A stretch of 64,000 bases of DNA from Streptomyces sp. R44 (GTDB lineage Bacteria > Actinomycetota > Actinomycetes > Streptomycetales > Streptomycetaceae). Shown here piece after piece: positions 31,756 through 40,338 of the stretch. The translations under genes were made by a program, and so were the position numbers. Numbering within the stretch: the first letter of the stretch is position 1; every line of letters starts with the position of its first letter. The notes below the pieces were generated by a model that saw only the letters and a program-made list of their open reading frames with translations, had not been told where the DNA came from and did not search any database. The stretch is taken from positions 4,154,001 through 4,218,000 of the forward strand of contig NZ_CP163444.1 in assembly GCF_041053105.1 (NCBI RefSeq), given 5' to 3'.

Positions 31756-32037
31756 ATGGACGAGATCGGGCGGGCGGAATGGTTCGGCATCGGTGTCATC
31801 GGCATGGCGCTCGCCGGAACCGCCCATGCCGCGGTCGGCGCGATGCACATCGCCAGGGACATGCTGCGTGCGCCGACCGAGAACCCTGCGTCGGGTGTTT
31901 CGGACCTCGAGGTGATGAGTGGGCCGGGCGGGTGGATCCTCTTCGGCGCCCTGATCCTGACGGGCGGAGCCATCTACCACTTCGTGTCCGGTGCCGGGGC
32001 GATCGTCAAGGAGGTCGTGCACGTGGTGGAACGCTGA
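31756..32037 (+). CDS. Small membrane protein, unknown
   Basis: 93 aa from ATG 31756 with AGGAGG upstream. Two hydrophobic segments (GIGVIGMALAGTAHAAVGAM and WILFGALILTGGAIYHFVSG) with short soluble ends. No family recognised. Transcribed away from the MFS operon. Confidence 0.65.
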   Translation: MDEIGRAEWFGIGVIGMALAGTAHAAVGAMHIARDMLRAPTENPASGVSDLEVMSGPGGWILFGALILTGGAIYHFVSGAGAIVKEVVHVVER

Positions 32038-32092
32038 CGACCGCACGCCCGGACGCCGGCCGTGAGACGACACGGCGGCTCGGGCGAGTGCG

Positions 32093-32533
32093 CTACCAGG
32101 CCGGTCGCGGATCCTGGCGCTCGGTCGAGAGGCGTGCCGGCACGTCGAACGCTCCGTCCGTCCGCCAGAGAAATCCCGGGCTCGGCGAATGTTCGGCGGT
32201 CGGCGGTGCCGGGGCGTGGAATCGCTGGACCTGCGGGAGCGGCACCTCGACCAGCGCGCCGTCGTACATCATCCACAGACCGAAGCAGTCGTCCTCCTCG
32301 TCATGGATCAGCACTTGTACCTGCCGGGGATCGGGCCACGGAAGTGATTCCAGGTGCTTCAGCAGACCCGAGCGCGTCCACTGCCGGTAGAACTCGATGA
32401 CCCAGCCACCGACGAACAGGTTGAGCGGCGTGAACACGCCCCTCCAACTGCGTGATGCGTCGGGGCGGGTGAGCGGCTCCATGACCTCGTCCGCGTAGGT
32501 GGCCAACACGATGACCTGGGCGATCCTGCTCAT
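32093..32533 (-). CDS. Hypothetical protein
   Basis: 146 aa from ATG 32533 (an upstream in-frame ATG at 32569 is possible). Soluble, with aromatic-rich core FVGGWVIEFYRQWTRSGLLK and LIHDEEDDCFGLWMMYDGAL. No family recognised. Convergent with 31756. Confidence 0.6.
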   Translation of the reverse strand: MSRIAQVIVLATYADEVMEPLTRPDASRSWRGVFTPLNLFVGGWVIEFYRQWTRSGLLKHLESLPWPDPRQVQVLIHDEEDDCFGLWMMYDGALVEVPLPQVQRFHAPAPPTAEHSPSPGFLWRTDGAFDVPARLSTERQDPRPAW

Positions 32534-32627
32534 GCCGGGATACCACCGCACACCACGGGTCGGCGGCAAGCGAATAAGGGAGCGCCGATCCGCCCGTCGG
32601 CCACGGCCGAGGGACGACGGGCCGCCC

Positions 32628-33260
32628 TCAGCTCCGTTGCGCGGGTCCGATGACCGTGAGTCCCACCCGCGCGGCGAGCCAGTGGGCGTCCGGCTCCCTT
32701 CTCTGGCGACCGTCGATGTCGGCGCTGAGGACGTGGACGAGGACGGTGTGGTCGTCGGCGGGCTCGTCCAGCTCGCGGGTGTGGGTGTTGAAGAGGAGTG
32801 TCACCTCGGCGTGGTTGGACTCGCCGGGCAATCCCGCCTCGGGCACGCTCGGCCATTGCAGCGACCGCCAGTTGATCAGGCCCACGTTCTGGCCGATCGT
32901 CGCGGTGAGGGCGTCCTCGATGCTGCCGACCGGCAGGCCCCACACCTCCCACTCCACCGGCAGCCGCCCCTCGAACGCAGCCGCCTCGGCCGGCAGGCCG
33001 GCCGCCCGGACTCCGACGACCAGAGCGGGCTGGTCCTCGGACGGCACTCCGTCGAACTCCTCCAGCTCGGACGCTCCGCGGAACAATCCCTCGGGCATGA
33101 CCTTCGCCACCCGCCGCACCTCGGCGACCGAGGACAGCTCCGCGTACGCGGAGACATCGGAGTACGCGCAGCGGCCGAACTCCATGAGACGGCGCGCGGT
33201 GCGCAGGGCGAGTACCGGATCGGGGGTACGGAAGACGGGATAGGCAACGTCGTTGGACAT
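32628..33260 (-). CDS. Hypothetical protein
   Basis: 210 aa from ATG 33260 (the open frame extends much further upstream but without coding support). Soluble: SNDVAYPVFRTPDPVLALRT, MEFGRCAYSDVSAYAELSSV, GQNVGLINWRSLQWPSV. Family not recognised. Coding character looks normal. It lies in a leftward series of unrelated small genes. Confidence 0.6.
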   Translation of the reverse strand: MSNDVAYPVFRTPDPVLALRTARRLMEFGRCAYSDVSAYAELSSVAEVRRVAKVMPEGLFRGASELEEFDGVPSEDQPALVVGVRAAGLPAEAAAFEGRLPVEWEVWGLPVGSIEDALTATIGQNVGLINWRSLQWPSVPEAGLPGESNHAEVTLLFNTHTRELDEPADDHTVLVHVLSADIDGRQRREPDAHWLAARVGLTVIGPAQRS

Positions 33261-33367
33261 CCGGTGACTGTGCCACGGCCCGTCATCACGGTTCCTCGCG
33301 TTTTCCGCACTTCCGGCGTGCCGAGCGGCCGTTCCTTCGGTGCGGTGCGCGCATCGCCTGCTTGCGC

Positions 33368-33580
33368 CTATGAACGCCCTGCCTCGGCGAGGGTGTGGGC
33401 GACGAGGGCGTTGGCGTGGCCGTGGCCGAGGCCGTGCTCGGACTTGAGCCAGTTGACCAGCTCCATGTGCTTGGTCAGCGGCGAGGAGCGGATGAGGTCC
33501 TTCCATTCGGCGATCGGGCGGCCGTACTTCTTCTCGATGGACGGGAAGTAGCTGGCAGGACCCTTCACAGCATCGGTCAT
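33368..33580 (-). CDS. DUF4287 domain protein
   Basis: 70 aa from ATG 33580. It matches the DUF4287 pattern: SYFPSIEKKYGRPIAEWKDL, LTKHMELVNWLKSEHGLGHG, HANALVAHTLAEAG. These short helical domains are found alone or fused to DUF5655. Function unknown, possibly nucleic-acid-related. Confidence 0.85.
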   Translation of the reverse strand: MTDAVKGPASYFPSIEKKYGRPIAEWKDLIRSSPLTKHMELVNWLKSEHGLGHGHANALVAHTLAEAGRS

Positions 33581-33646
33581 GATTGCCCCGTTTCGTATCG
33601 TGATGATCTTGGTCGTTTCGATGATGCCCGAGGGAACGGCGGTCGG

Positions 33647-34303
33647 CTAGCGGTCGGCCAGGCGGGCCGTCACCGCGCTCAGCCACAGCAGGCCGAGGCC
33701 CGCGCCGGCGGTGAACGCCAGGACCGAGGCGGCCGAGGCCATGAACCCGGCGAGGACGGCCACCGGCACGACGCGGGACGCGACGGCCCAGCCCCGCAGG
33801 CCCCGGGCGGCGAGCGGGCGGGCCAGGACGAGGAACGCGGCACACAGGGCCAGGTAGCCGATCATCCCGCCGAACATGTGGGCGGCGCCGTGCCCGCTCA
33901 TCACGGTCGCCTCGGGCGCCCCGACGGGAAAGCCCGCACCGGCATCGGCCGGGAAGGCCGCCGCACCCCAGAAGGAGACGCCGAAGACACCGACGAGGGC
34001 CGGACCCCACGTCCCGCCGGGGCCACCGCGCAGCGCCCGCCGCAGCCCGGTCGCGCCGACGAGCAGCAGCGCACCCGTGAGCAGGAAGCTCGCCGTCTGG
34101 ATCCAGCCCGCCTCGCCGAGGGCGAGCTGGCTGATCGCGTTCCGGGTGAAGTCGAAGCCGTCCCGGGTGAAACCCTGGGCGAGTCCGACCGCCAGGAACA
34201 GCGGACCGGCCACCACAGCGCCGGCCGCGATCCGCCGTACCGCCGAGCGCGGCGCGGGCGCAGCGGAACGGACCTGGTGGGGCGCGGTGAGCATGTCGGT
34301 CAT
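33647..34303 (-). CDS. DUF998 integral membrane protein
   Basis: 218 aa from ATG 34303 with GAGGAAGG upstream. Six hydrophobic helices. The first loop has the DUF998 pattern AQGFTRDGFDFTRNAISQLA. Function unknown. It lies beside a broken MMPL transporter and a broken LuxR regulator, which may once have been co-regulated. Confidence 0.85.
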   Translation of the reverse strand: MTDMLTAPHQVRSAAPAPRSAVRRIAAGAVVAGPLFLAVGLAQGFTRDGFDFTRNAISQLALGEAGWIQTASFLLTGALLLVGATGLRRALRGGPGGTWGPALVGVFGVSFWGAAAFPADAGAGFPVGAPEATVMSGHGAAHMFGGMIGYLALCAAFLVLARPLAARGLRGWAVASRVVPVAVLAGFMASAASVLAFTAGAGLGLLWLSAVTARLADR

Positions 34304-34433
34304 GGCAGGGCCTTCCTCGCTTCGGTGTTGTCGCTCATATGACCGACGACGAGGAGAAGACTCATCGACCCGTCGATGTGCCCTGGGTCACACGTCGGCC
34401 CCGCTCGCACGCGCCGCCCGGTGGGGCAGAGGG

Positions 34434-34798
34434 TCAGACCCTGGCCTCTTCCCTGCCCGCGGTCGGTGCGGTCGAGGTCGTCTTCGGTGTCCGGCGGCCG
34501 GGCATCCACCAGTTGGCCCTGCCGCACAGTTCCATCACCGCGGGGACGAAGACCAACCGGACGACGGTGGCGTCGATCAGTACGGCGACGGCCATGCCCA
34601 GGCCTCCCTGCTTGACGGCGACATCGGGGCCGAGCAGCGAGGTGGTGAAGACCGCGATCATGATGGCGGCCGCGGCCGTGATCACCTTGGCGGTCCGCGC
34701 CAGCCCCGTCGCGACGGCCGTGCGGGTGTCGCCGGTCCGCTCGTACTCCTCACGGACCCGCGAGATCAGGAAGACCTGGTGTCCCAGCCGCTCGGCAC
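34434..34798 (-). pseudogene. C-terminal remnant of MMPL/RND transporter
   Basis: The leftward frame GHQVFLISRVREEYERTGDT, RTAVATGLARTAKVITAAAA, then GLGMAVAVLIDATVVRLVFV and WWMPG is the last ~110 residues of an MMPL lipid/drug exporter. All upstream parts are missing. It abuts the truncated LuxR gene at 34800. Confidence 0.75.
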
Positions 34799-34799
34799 C

Positions 34800-35024
34800 G
34801 GTGCCGGGGCGGGGCTCGAAGAGCTGACCGGCCGCGAACGCGAGGCCGTCGCCCTCGTCGCGCGGGGCCTGTCCAACGACGAGATCGCCGACCGCATGGT
34901 GATCAGCCCGATGACCGCGAAAACCCACATCAACCGGGCCATGACGAAACTCCACGCCCGCGACCGGGCCCAACTCGTGGTCCTCGCCTATGAATCCGGC
35001 CTGGTCGTCCCGCACACCTCCTGA
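34800..35024 (+). pseudogene. C-terminal LuxR helix-turn-helix remnant
   Basis: LTGREREAVALVARGLSNDE, IADRMVISPMTAKTHINRAM and TKLHARDRAQLVVLAYESGL form a complete NarL/LuxR DNA-binding domain, but the receiver domain is missing. With the MMPL remnant on its left, the two look like a divergent pair that lost both 5' ends in one deletion. Confidence 0.75.
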
Positions 35025-35182
35025 CCCCCCGGGCCGCCGCCACCGTCCGACCCCGGGCTCACCGGGAGGACGGACCGGCGCGGGCCGCGGTCATGAACGC
35101 GGTCCGCCCATCACCGTGCGCATGGTCTCGTACCCGTGGAATCCCGGCGTCCCTCCGGGGCCGGGACACCTATGCTGCCGCG

Positions 35183-35743
35183 GTGACCACTCCCGCCGAA
35201 CCCTCGCGTCGCGCCGTCATCGCGCTGATCGCACTGATCGTCATGGCCTTCGCCGCCTTCGGAGCCTGGCGGTGGTGGGACCGCGCGCAGGACGGCGACT
35301 TCAGCGCCGATCCGGAGCTCTGCCGGCTCGTCACCCCCGGGACGATCCACCGGCTCGTGCCCGAGGCGTACGGCGGACGGGAGGACGCGGCGTCCTGCAC
35401 CTGGTCCGCCCCGCGCGAGAAGGGTAAGTACCGGGCCAACGTCCATCTCTTCGCCAGCCGCCTCAACGTCGAACTGGCCCGGAACGACCTGCGCGAGGAG
35501 CGCGCCGACGGCGGACCGGGCTGGGAGAAGGACACCCAGGAAGACCTGATCGGCCTCGGCGACGAGGCCTTCCTCCGCTTCCGGCCGCCCACCCCCGGCA
35601 AGAACATCACCGCACAGGTCGTCTTCCGCCGCAGCAACATGGTGATCTCCCTCGCCTACGCTCGCAGCGACGACGACCGGCAGGCCGCCCGCGCCGGAGC
35701 CATCGACGCCGCCCGCGAGGCAGCCGGCCTCCTCCGGCCCTGA
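35183..35743 (+). CDS. Membrane-anchored extracytoplasmic protein (DUF3558-like)
   Basis: 186 aa from GTG 35183. TATGCT ends 6 nt before GTG, so the transcript is probably leaderless. One N-terminal membrane helix (VIALIALIVMAFAAFGAWRW) is followed by an extracytoplasmic domain with two Cys (PELCRLV and ASCTWSAP) and GLGDEAFLR, a pattern like the DUF3558 lipoproteins. Role unknown. Confidence 0.7.
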   Translation: MTTPAEPSRRAVIALIALIVMAFAAFGAWRWWDRAQDGDFSADPELCRLVTPGTIHRLVPEAYGGREDAASCTWSAPREKGKYRANVHLFASRLNVELARNDLREERADGGPGWEKDTQEDLIGLGDEAFLRFRPPTPGKNITAQVVFRRSNMVISLAYARSDDDRQAARAGAIDAAREAAGLLRP

Positions 35744-35765
35744 CCCACCCTTCCCAGCGGCCAGG

Positions 35766-36488
35766 TCAGCCCAGGGCGAGCCAGTGGATGCCGAGTTGTT
35801 CGACCCGCGCGGCCTCCGCCTCGGTCAGTGGGTCTCGGCCGGTGGCCTTGCGCAGGAAGCGGGGGCGGCTCCACTCCAGCTCTTCGGCCGCCGGGGCGTG
35901 CTCCGCGCCGAGGAGCAGCTCCGTCACGGCGTCACCGGCCTCCGGGGTGAGCCAGGCTTCGCGTCCGAGGGCGTCGGCCAGGTCGAGGCCGTGGACGGCG
36001 ACCTCCACGACGCGGGTGAGGAGGAACTCCGACAGGAGCATGGCGTCGCCGTGGCGTGTCCGCACGGTCCGGCCGCCGGGCTGGGCCCGGCACAGCCGGT
36101 CGGCTCGCCGCCACGTCGCGGCGAAGTCCCCGGCGAAGGCGGCGCCGTCGGCCGGCCCCGCCGCACGGCCCTGGGCCAGGGCGATCCGCTTGCCGTTGGT
36201 CCCGGGCGAGAAACGGTCGTCCGGGCGGTAGTACTCCACCGCGGAGATCTCCGCCTCGCCGGGTGCCGGCGCGTCCAGCATGGCGGGAAGCCAGTCGATG
36301 ACCACGCACACGTGCCCGAGCAGGTCGCGTACGGTCCAGGGGGTGCAGCGCGTCGGGAGGTCCCACTCGGCCTCCGACAGTGCGGCCACGGCGCCGCCGA
36401 GGGCCTCGCACTCCCGCCGGAAGGCTTCGAGGACCTGGTCGTGGTCCCCGCCGCGTCGCCCTCCGTCCGTCCGCCGTCCCGCGCTCAC
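35766..36488 (-). CDS. DinB/maleylpyruvate isomerase-like protein
   Basis: 240 aa from GTG 36488, whose GTGA overlaps the TGA of the preceding acetyltransferase gene. DinB-like four-helix pattern: LPTRCTPWTVRDLLGHVCVV with the metal-binding-type His, then LLSEFLLTRVVEVAVHGLDL with the second His. Proteins of this type use mycothiol or similar thiols, or are unknown metal-dependent hydrolases. Coupled to the GNAT gene. Confidence 0.8.
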   Translation of the reverse strand: MSAGRRTDGGRRGGDHDQVLEAFRRECEALGGAVAALSEAEWDLPTRCTPWTVRDLLGHVCVVIDWLPAMLDAPAPGEAEISAVEYYRPDDRFSPGTNGKRIALAQGRAAGPADGAAFAGDFAATWRRADRLCRAQPGGRTVRTRHGDAMLLSEFLLTRVVEVAVHGLDLADALGREAWLTPEAGDAVTELLLGAEHAPAAEELEWSRPRFLRKATGRDPLTEAEAARVEQLGIHWLALG

Positions 36489-37018
36489 TTCGCCGTCCCC
36501 CCGGTCCGCTCCGCGCGCAGCACGGAGTAGATCACCAGGTCGTTCCACTGCCCGCCGCGCCAGGCCGCGGACCGCAGCACGCCCTCCTCGACGAAGCCCG
36601 CCTTGTCGAGGGCGCGCCGCTCGGCGACGTTGTCCCGTTCCGTCCACGCCTGGATCCGATCGGCCCTGGTGTGCTCGAAGAGGTACTCCACCAGGAGTTC
36701 CTGGGCGCGGGTGCCTATGCCCCGGCCGCGGGCGGAGGGCACCAGGCCGATCGCCAGGCTCCAGTTGGTCAGGTCCGCGGGCCCCCAGGTGCCGGGGAAC
36801 CACTTCACCCGGCCCACCGTACGGCCGCCCTCGGCGACGGAGAGCAGACCGCCGTCGGAACCGAGCAGGCCGTTCTCGGCGAAGCGGCGACGCAGGTCGG
36901 CCGTCGACTGGAAACCGAACCACTGATGGGCGCCCCAGCCCTCCGGCCCGCTGAACTCCCGCTCGTACACGTCGAGATCGTCGGCGGTGACGGGACGAAG
37001 GGTGATCTCATCCGGCAT
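36485..37018 (-). CDS. GNAT acetyltransferase (RimJ-like)
   Basis: 177 aa from ATG 37018. Acetyl-CoA loop SARGRGIGTRAQELLVEYLF (RGxGxGT-like), then AWTERDNVAERRALDKAGF. N-terminus ITLRPVTADDLDVYE. Probably acts on a protein N-terminus or an antibiotic-like amine. In operon with the DinB-like gene. Confidence 0.85.
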   Translation of the reverse strand: MPDEITLRPVTADDLDVYEREFSGPEGWGAHQWFGFQSTADLRRRFAENGLLGSDGGLLSVAEGGRTVGRVKWFPGTWGPADLTNWSLAIGLVPSARGRGIGTRAQELLVEYLFEHTRADRIQAWTERDNVAERRALDKAGFVEEGVLRSAAWRGGQWNDLVIYSVLRAERTGGTAK

Positions 37019-37222
37019 GGAACGGCTCCAGATCCTCTCGGCCGAACGGCTCGAACCCCCGTGACGGCCCTACGGACAACGACTTCCGGCGTCGCGCTAC
37101 TCAGATCATCGACACGCGGGCCGAAGCGGTCCCGGTTGCAGTCCCCCCGCAAAAAGATCGCCGGGCGGGAGCCGCACTTCTCCGCCGGTCGGCCCCGCGG
37201 GGCGTGCGGTAGGTTCCCCGCC

Positions 37223-37768
37223 ATGACCGAACCCGGAACCTCCGCCTGGCCGCCCGCCCCGATACCGACCGACCGGCTCGTGCTCCGCGAGTCCGAGGCC
37301 CGGGACCGTGCGGCGTTCGTCGAGCTGTTCGCCTCGCCGGAGGTGGGCACCTACATCGGCGGCGCCCGGCCTCGCGACGAAGTCGAGCGCGCGGTGCCCG
37401 AAGTTCCCGGCCGGCGCCCCGGCTGCTTCGTCGTCGAACGCGACGGAACGGCGATCGGCGTGATCACGCTCGACCCGCGCGGCGCCGAGCGCCGGGGGCA
37501 CGTCCGCCCCGAGGCCGGAGAGGCCGAACTCGGTTACCTGTTCCTGCCCGAGGCGTGGGGACACGGTTACGCCTTCGAGGCGTGCGCGGCGGCACTCGAC
37601 TGGTTCTCCGGCGCGCGCCCCGGCGAGCCCGTGGTGCTCTCCACCCAGACCGCCAACGACCGCGCGATGCGCCTCGCGGCGAAGCTGGGCTTCACCGAGG
37701 TCGAGCGGTTCGAGGAGTACGGCGCCGAGCAGTGGTTCGGCGTACGCACCCCGGCCACGCAGGCCTGA
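37223..37768 (+). CDS. GNAT acetyltransferase (RimJ/RimL-like)
   Basis: 181 aa from ATG 37223. TAGGTT lies 7 nt before ATG, so it is likely leaderless. TDRLVLRESEARDRAAFVEL, then ELGYLFLPEAWGHGYAFEAC (acetyl-CoA site) and NDRAMRLAAKLGFTEVERF. Substrate unknown. Confidence 0.85.
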   Translation: MTEPGTSAWPPAPIPTDRLVLRESEARDRAAFVELFASPEVGTYIGGARPRDEVERAVPEVPGRRPGCFVVERDGTAIGVITLDPRGAERRGHVRPEAGEAELGYLFLPEAWGHGYAFEACAAALDWFSGARPGEPVVLSTQTANDRAMRLAAKLGFTEVERFEEYGAEQWFGVRTPATQA

Positions 37769-37821
37769 GGAAGCGACGGCGCCCTCGGCGCGCGGCATCG
37801 GCCCTACGCGCGCCATCGGCG

Positions 37822-38562
37822 CTACTCGCCGATGCCGATCAGCGCGAGCGTGATGTTGTCGGGGCCTCCCGCTTCGATGGCGGCCTTCCACAGCTCGAAG
37901 GCGGCCCTGCCGTCGCCGTGGACCCGCAGCACGTCACCGAGCGCCTCCTCCGGCACGGGGTCGGTCAGGCCGTCGGTGCACACCAGGTAGCGATCGCCGG
38001 CGGAGAGCGGCGCCGTCGTGACGTGGGGCGTGATGGCGCTGAACCGGTGAGCGCCGCCGAGCGCCTGCGTGACGAGTGAGGTGGTGCGCCGTCCCGGCGG
38101 CAGCGGCGGGCTGTCGTCCACGCTGACCTGACGGAGTCCGTCCCGAGTGGCGTCGAAGACTCTGCTGTCGCCGACGTTGAACACCATCAGTGACTCGGCG
38201 AGCAGGACGGCACCCGCGACCGTGGTCCCCATGGTGTTCAGCTCCGGATCACGGCCGGCGGCCGCGTACACCGCGTGGTTGCAGAGGTCCAGAGCGTCAC
38301 GTACGGCTTCCTCGCTGTCCAGCGAAGGGCCGAACGACGCCAGCTGCCGGACGGTCAGGGCACTGGCCACCTCGCCGGCCGGCTGCCCGCCGATGCCGTC
38401 GGCGACCGCGACGACCAGCGGTGTGCCGAGGGGGAACACGAGCGTCTGCGGGTTCTCGGTCACGGTGCCGCAGAGCGTCCACGGACCGGCCACGAGGCTG
38501 TCCTCGTTGTGATCACGAACCAGCCCCGAATGGCTCAGGGCGGTCACCTTTATGTACGGCAT
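37822..38562 (-). CDS. PP2C-type serine/threonine phosphatase
   Basis: 246 aa from ATG 38562 with GGCGGGAC upstream. PppA/Stp-type motifs: SHSGLVRDHNEDSLV, VAVADGIGGQPAGEVAS, VFNVGDSRVFDA, CTDGLTDPVPEE and GGPDNITLALI, so all metal-binding acids are present. Cytosolic. It probably reverses Ser/Thr kinase signalling. No kinase gene is adjacent. Confidence 0.92.
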   Translation of the reverse strand: MPYIKVTALSHSGLVRDHNEDSLVAGPWTLCGTVTENPQTLVFPLGTPLVVAVADGIGGQPAGEVASALTVRQLASFGPSLDSEEAVRDALDLCNHAVYAAAGRDPELNTMGTTVAGAVLLAESLMVFNVGDSRVFDATRDGLRQVSVDDSPPLPPGRRTTSLVTQALGGAHRFSAITPHVTTAPLSAGDRYLVCTDGLTDPVPEEALGDVLRVHGDGRAAFELWKAAIEAGGPDNITLALIGIGE

Positions 38563-38696
38563 CGATGTGTCCCGCCTCTCCGCGACGGAAGGCGCGTCCC
38601 GCACCACCCATTGTGGCGCCGCGAGCAGGCGGGTGCCCTGGTCGGCCGGGAGACGGGCGAGGAGCGGGCGAGGAGCGGGCGAGGAACGGGTGCGCG

Positions 38697-39227
38697 TCAC
38701 GCGCCGCAGGCGCCGACCGGCAGGAGCGCCGCCACCTCGCCCAGGGGGATGTCCACGGACTGCCCGGCGTCCGCGACCTCCAGGCCCAGGATGCCCTCGC
38801 CGCTCGCCCGCAGGGTGCCGCACCAGGTGCCCGAGGCGGTGGACACCTCGACCAGCGCCCCCGTCTTCGAGGCCCCTTCCTCCGGCCACCACCCCGTACT
38901 GGCCGCGACGGCGACCAGCAGCACGGTGAGGAAGGTGAGGCTGATGCCGAGCCGGAGCCGCCGCCCGGCGCGCACCGCGTCCGTCGCCGGCAGCACGTGC
39001 ACCGGCCAGGCGATCCGCGCGACGAGGTAGATCGCCACGCACGCGACACCGAGAGCGAGCAGCACCAGCGCCCCGGCCACCGCCTGCACGGCCCGCGGCG
39101 CACCCGAGCCGCCCGTGCCGCCGCTCTTGATCGCCCCGCACAGCCCCGCGAATCCCAGCACGGCGAGCTGGAGGGTCAGCCAGCCGCGCGCGGAGGTCTG
39201 CAGTCGGTCGCCCGCGTCATCCGTCAT
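38697..39227 (-). CDS. Membrane protein, unknown
   Basis: 176 aa from ATG 39227. Three hydrophobic segments (LAVLGFAGLCGAI, ALVLLALGVACVAIYLVARI, LGISLTFLTVLLVAVAAST) and a C-terminal soluble domain with one Cys pair (TWCGTL ... VGACGA). No family recognised. Upstream of the PP2C gene on the same strand, 134 nt apart. Confidence 0.6.
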   Translation of the reverse strand: MTDDAGDRLQTSARGWLTLQLAVLGFAGLCGAIKSGGTGGSGAPRAVQAVAGALVLLALGVACVAIYLVARIAWPVHVLPATDAVRAGRRLRLGISLTFLTVLLVAVAASTGWWPEEGASKTGALVEVSTASGTWCGTLRASGEGILGLEVADAGQSVDIPLGEVAALLPVGACGA

Positions 39228-39311
39228 CCCGTCAGGATGACGAACGCCGGGCCGAGTCGGCGGTGGGCACGCGGGCAGGGTCCCCGTGCGGCGGCCTGCG
39301 CTTGCGCTGAA

Positions 39312-39350
39312 CGAAGCCCCGGGTCGGTGGTGGCCCGGGGCTTCGTCGCT
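39312..39350. terminator. Hairpin terminator between convergent-side genes
   Basis: CGAAGCCCCGGG and CCCGGGGCTTCG stem, TCGGTGGTGG loop, TCGCTG tail. The stem resembles the tRNA-associated hairpins but no att sequence accompanies it. Confidence 0.75.
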
Positions 39351-39362
39351 GCCGGCCCCGGA

Positions 39363-40136
39363 TCACGCAGGGGTGGAGGCCCACCAGGTCGAGGGCGCCG
39401 CGACGGTGTAGCCCAGGGACTCGTACAGCGGCCTGCCCAGCTTCGAGGCGGTGAGGGTGACCGGCAGGTGCGCCAGGTGGGCGAGGGAGCCGAGCATGAC
39501 GGCCCGGCCCGCGCCGCGCGACCGGAACGCCGAGGACGTACCGACCCAGTAGTGGCTGCCGACGCCGTCGGCGACGACCGTGACGCCGGCTCCCGCGGCC
39601 ACGCCGTCGTACAGGGCGACGAAGACGTCCACGCCCGGCTGCTCGACGAACGTCATCGGGAACAGCTCGCCGGGGCGGTGGGGCTCGAATCCGGTCAGCT
39701 CGAAGCTCTCGATCACGATCCGCTCGGCCGCCTGGAGGTCCTCGGGCCGCCGCACCTTGATCACGTCGAGCGCCGGCGCGTCGACGGGCGCGGGCGGGCG
39801 CAGCATGACCGGCATCTGCCAGCTGCGCATGCCGAGGTGAGCCAGGTCGGTCGAGCTGAACGGATCCTCGGCGTTCACCGGGCCCGCCGCCCGGCGCACC
39901 AGCTCGCTCAACTCGTCCCGTTCGCCCTGGTCGAGGTCGGGCTCCTGGATCAGGATCCGCATGCCGACCCGCTCGCCGCCGTCGACCGCGACGAATCCGC
40001 GGCGCCGGACGACCTCGTGCCCCCGGCTGCGGCCGGTCGCGGTCCACAGGGCGGCGGAGTTACGGGCCTGACGCAGCGGCGCCTCGGCCAGGTCCACGGA
40101 AGCGGGCCGGTCGGCCGCAGGAGATCTTGTTGTCAT
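39363..40136 (-). CDS. GNAT acetyltransferase
   Basis: 257 aa from ATG 40136. TAGCGT lies 7 nt before ATG, so it is likely leaderless. The C-terminal GNAT part has VGTSSAFRSRGAGRAVMLGS (acetyl-CoA loop) and SKLGRPLYESLGYTV. The N-terminal ~100 residues also look like a degenerate GNAT fold. An 11-bp inverted repeat lies just upstream. Confidence 0.8.
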   Translation of the reverse strand: MTTRSPAADRPASVDLAEAPLRQARNSAALWTATGRSRGHEVVRRRGFVAVDGGERVGMRILIQEPDLDQGERDELSELVRRAAGPVNAEDPFSSTDLAHLGMRSWQMPVMLRPPAPVDAPALDVIKVRRPEDLQAAERIVIESFELTGFEPHRPGELFPMTFVEQPGVDVFVALYDGVAAGAGVTVVADGVGSHYWVGTSSAFRSRGAGRAVMLGSLAHLAHLPVTLTASKLGRPLYESLGYTVAAPSTWWASTPA

Positions 40137-40152
40137 TACGCCTACGCTAGTG

Positions 40153-40183
40153 CGCAATTGGCCGCCCACGCAGGCCAATTGCG
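40153..40183. promoter_or_regulatory. 11-bp inverted repeat upstream of GNAT gene
   Basis: CGCAATTGGCC (40153-40163) and GGCCAATTGCG (40173-40183), perfect, 9-nt spacer. It lies in the -35 region of the leaderless promoter of the 39363 gene. AT-centred dyads of this kind are bound by MarR or Lrp/AsnC regulators. No such regulator gene is adjacent. Confidence 0.5.
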
Positions 40184-40338
40184 TGCGATCTGACTGGGCC
40201 CCCGCAGCCGCGCGCCCAACCCCTGAAGCGATATGACGCAGGTCACGTTCCGATCCTGTCAGGGAACGGGCGGCTGTCCGGTTCAAGGGGCGACACCACG
40301 CCGGACAACGGCAGCCCCGCCCAGACAGGAGCACGGAC

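Noticed and set aside
32628..34010. A single 460-aa leftward protein
   Set aside because: Only the part from 33260 on looks like a protein. The upstream part overlaps the DUF4287 and DUF998 genes in a shadow frame.
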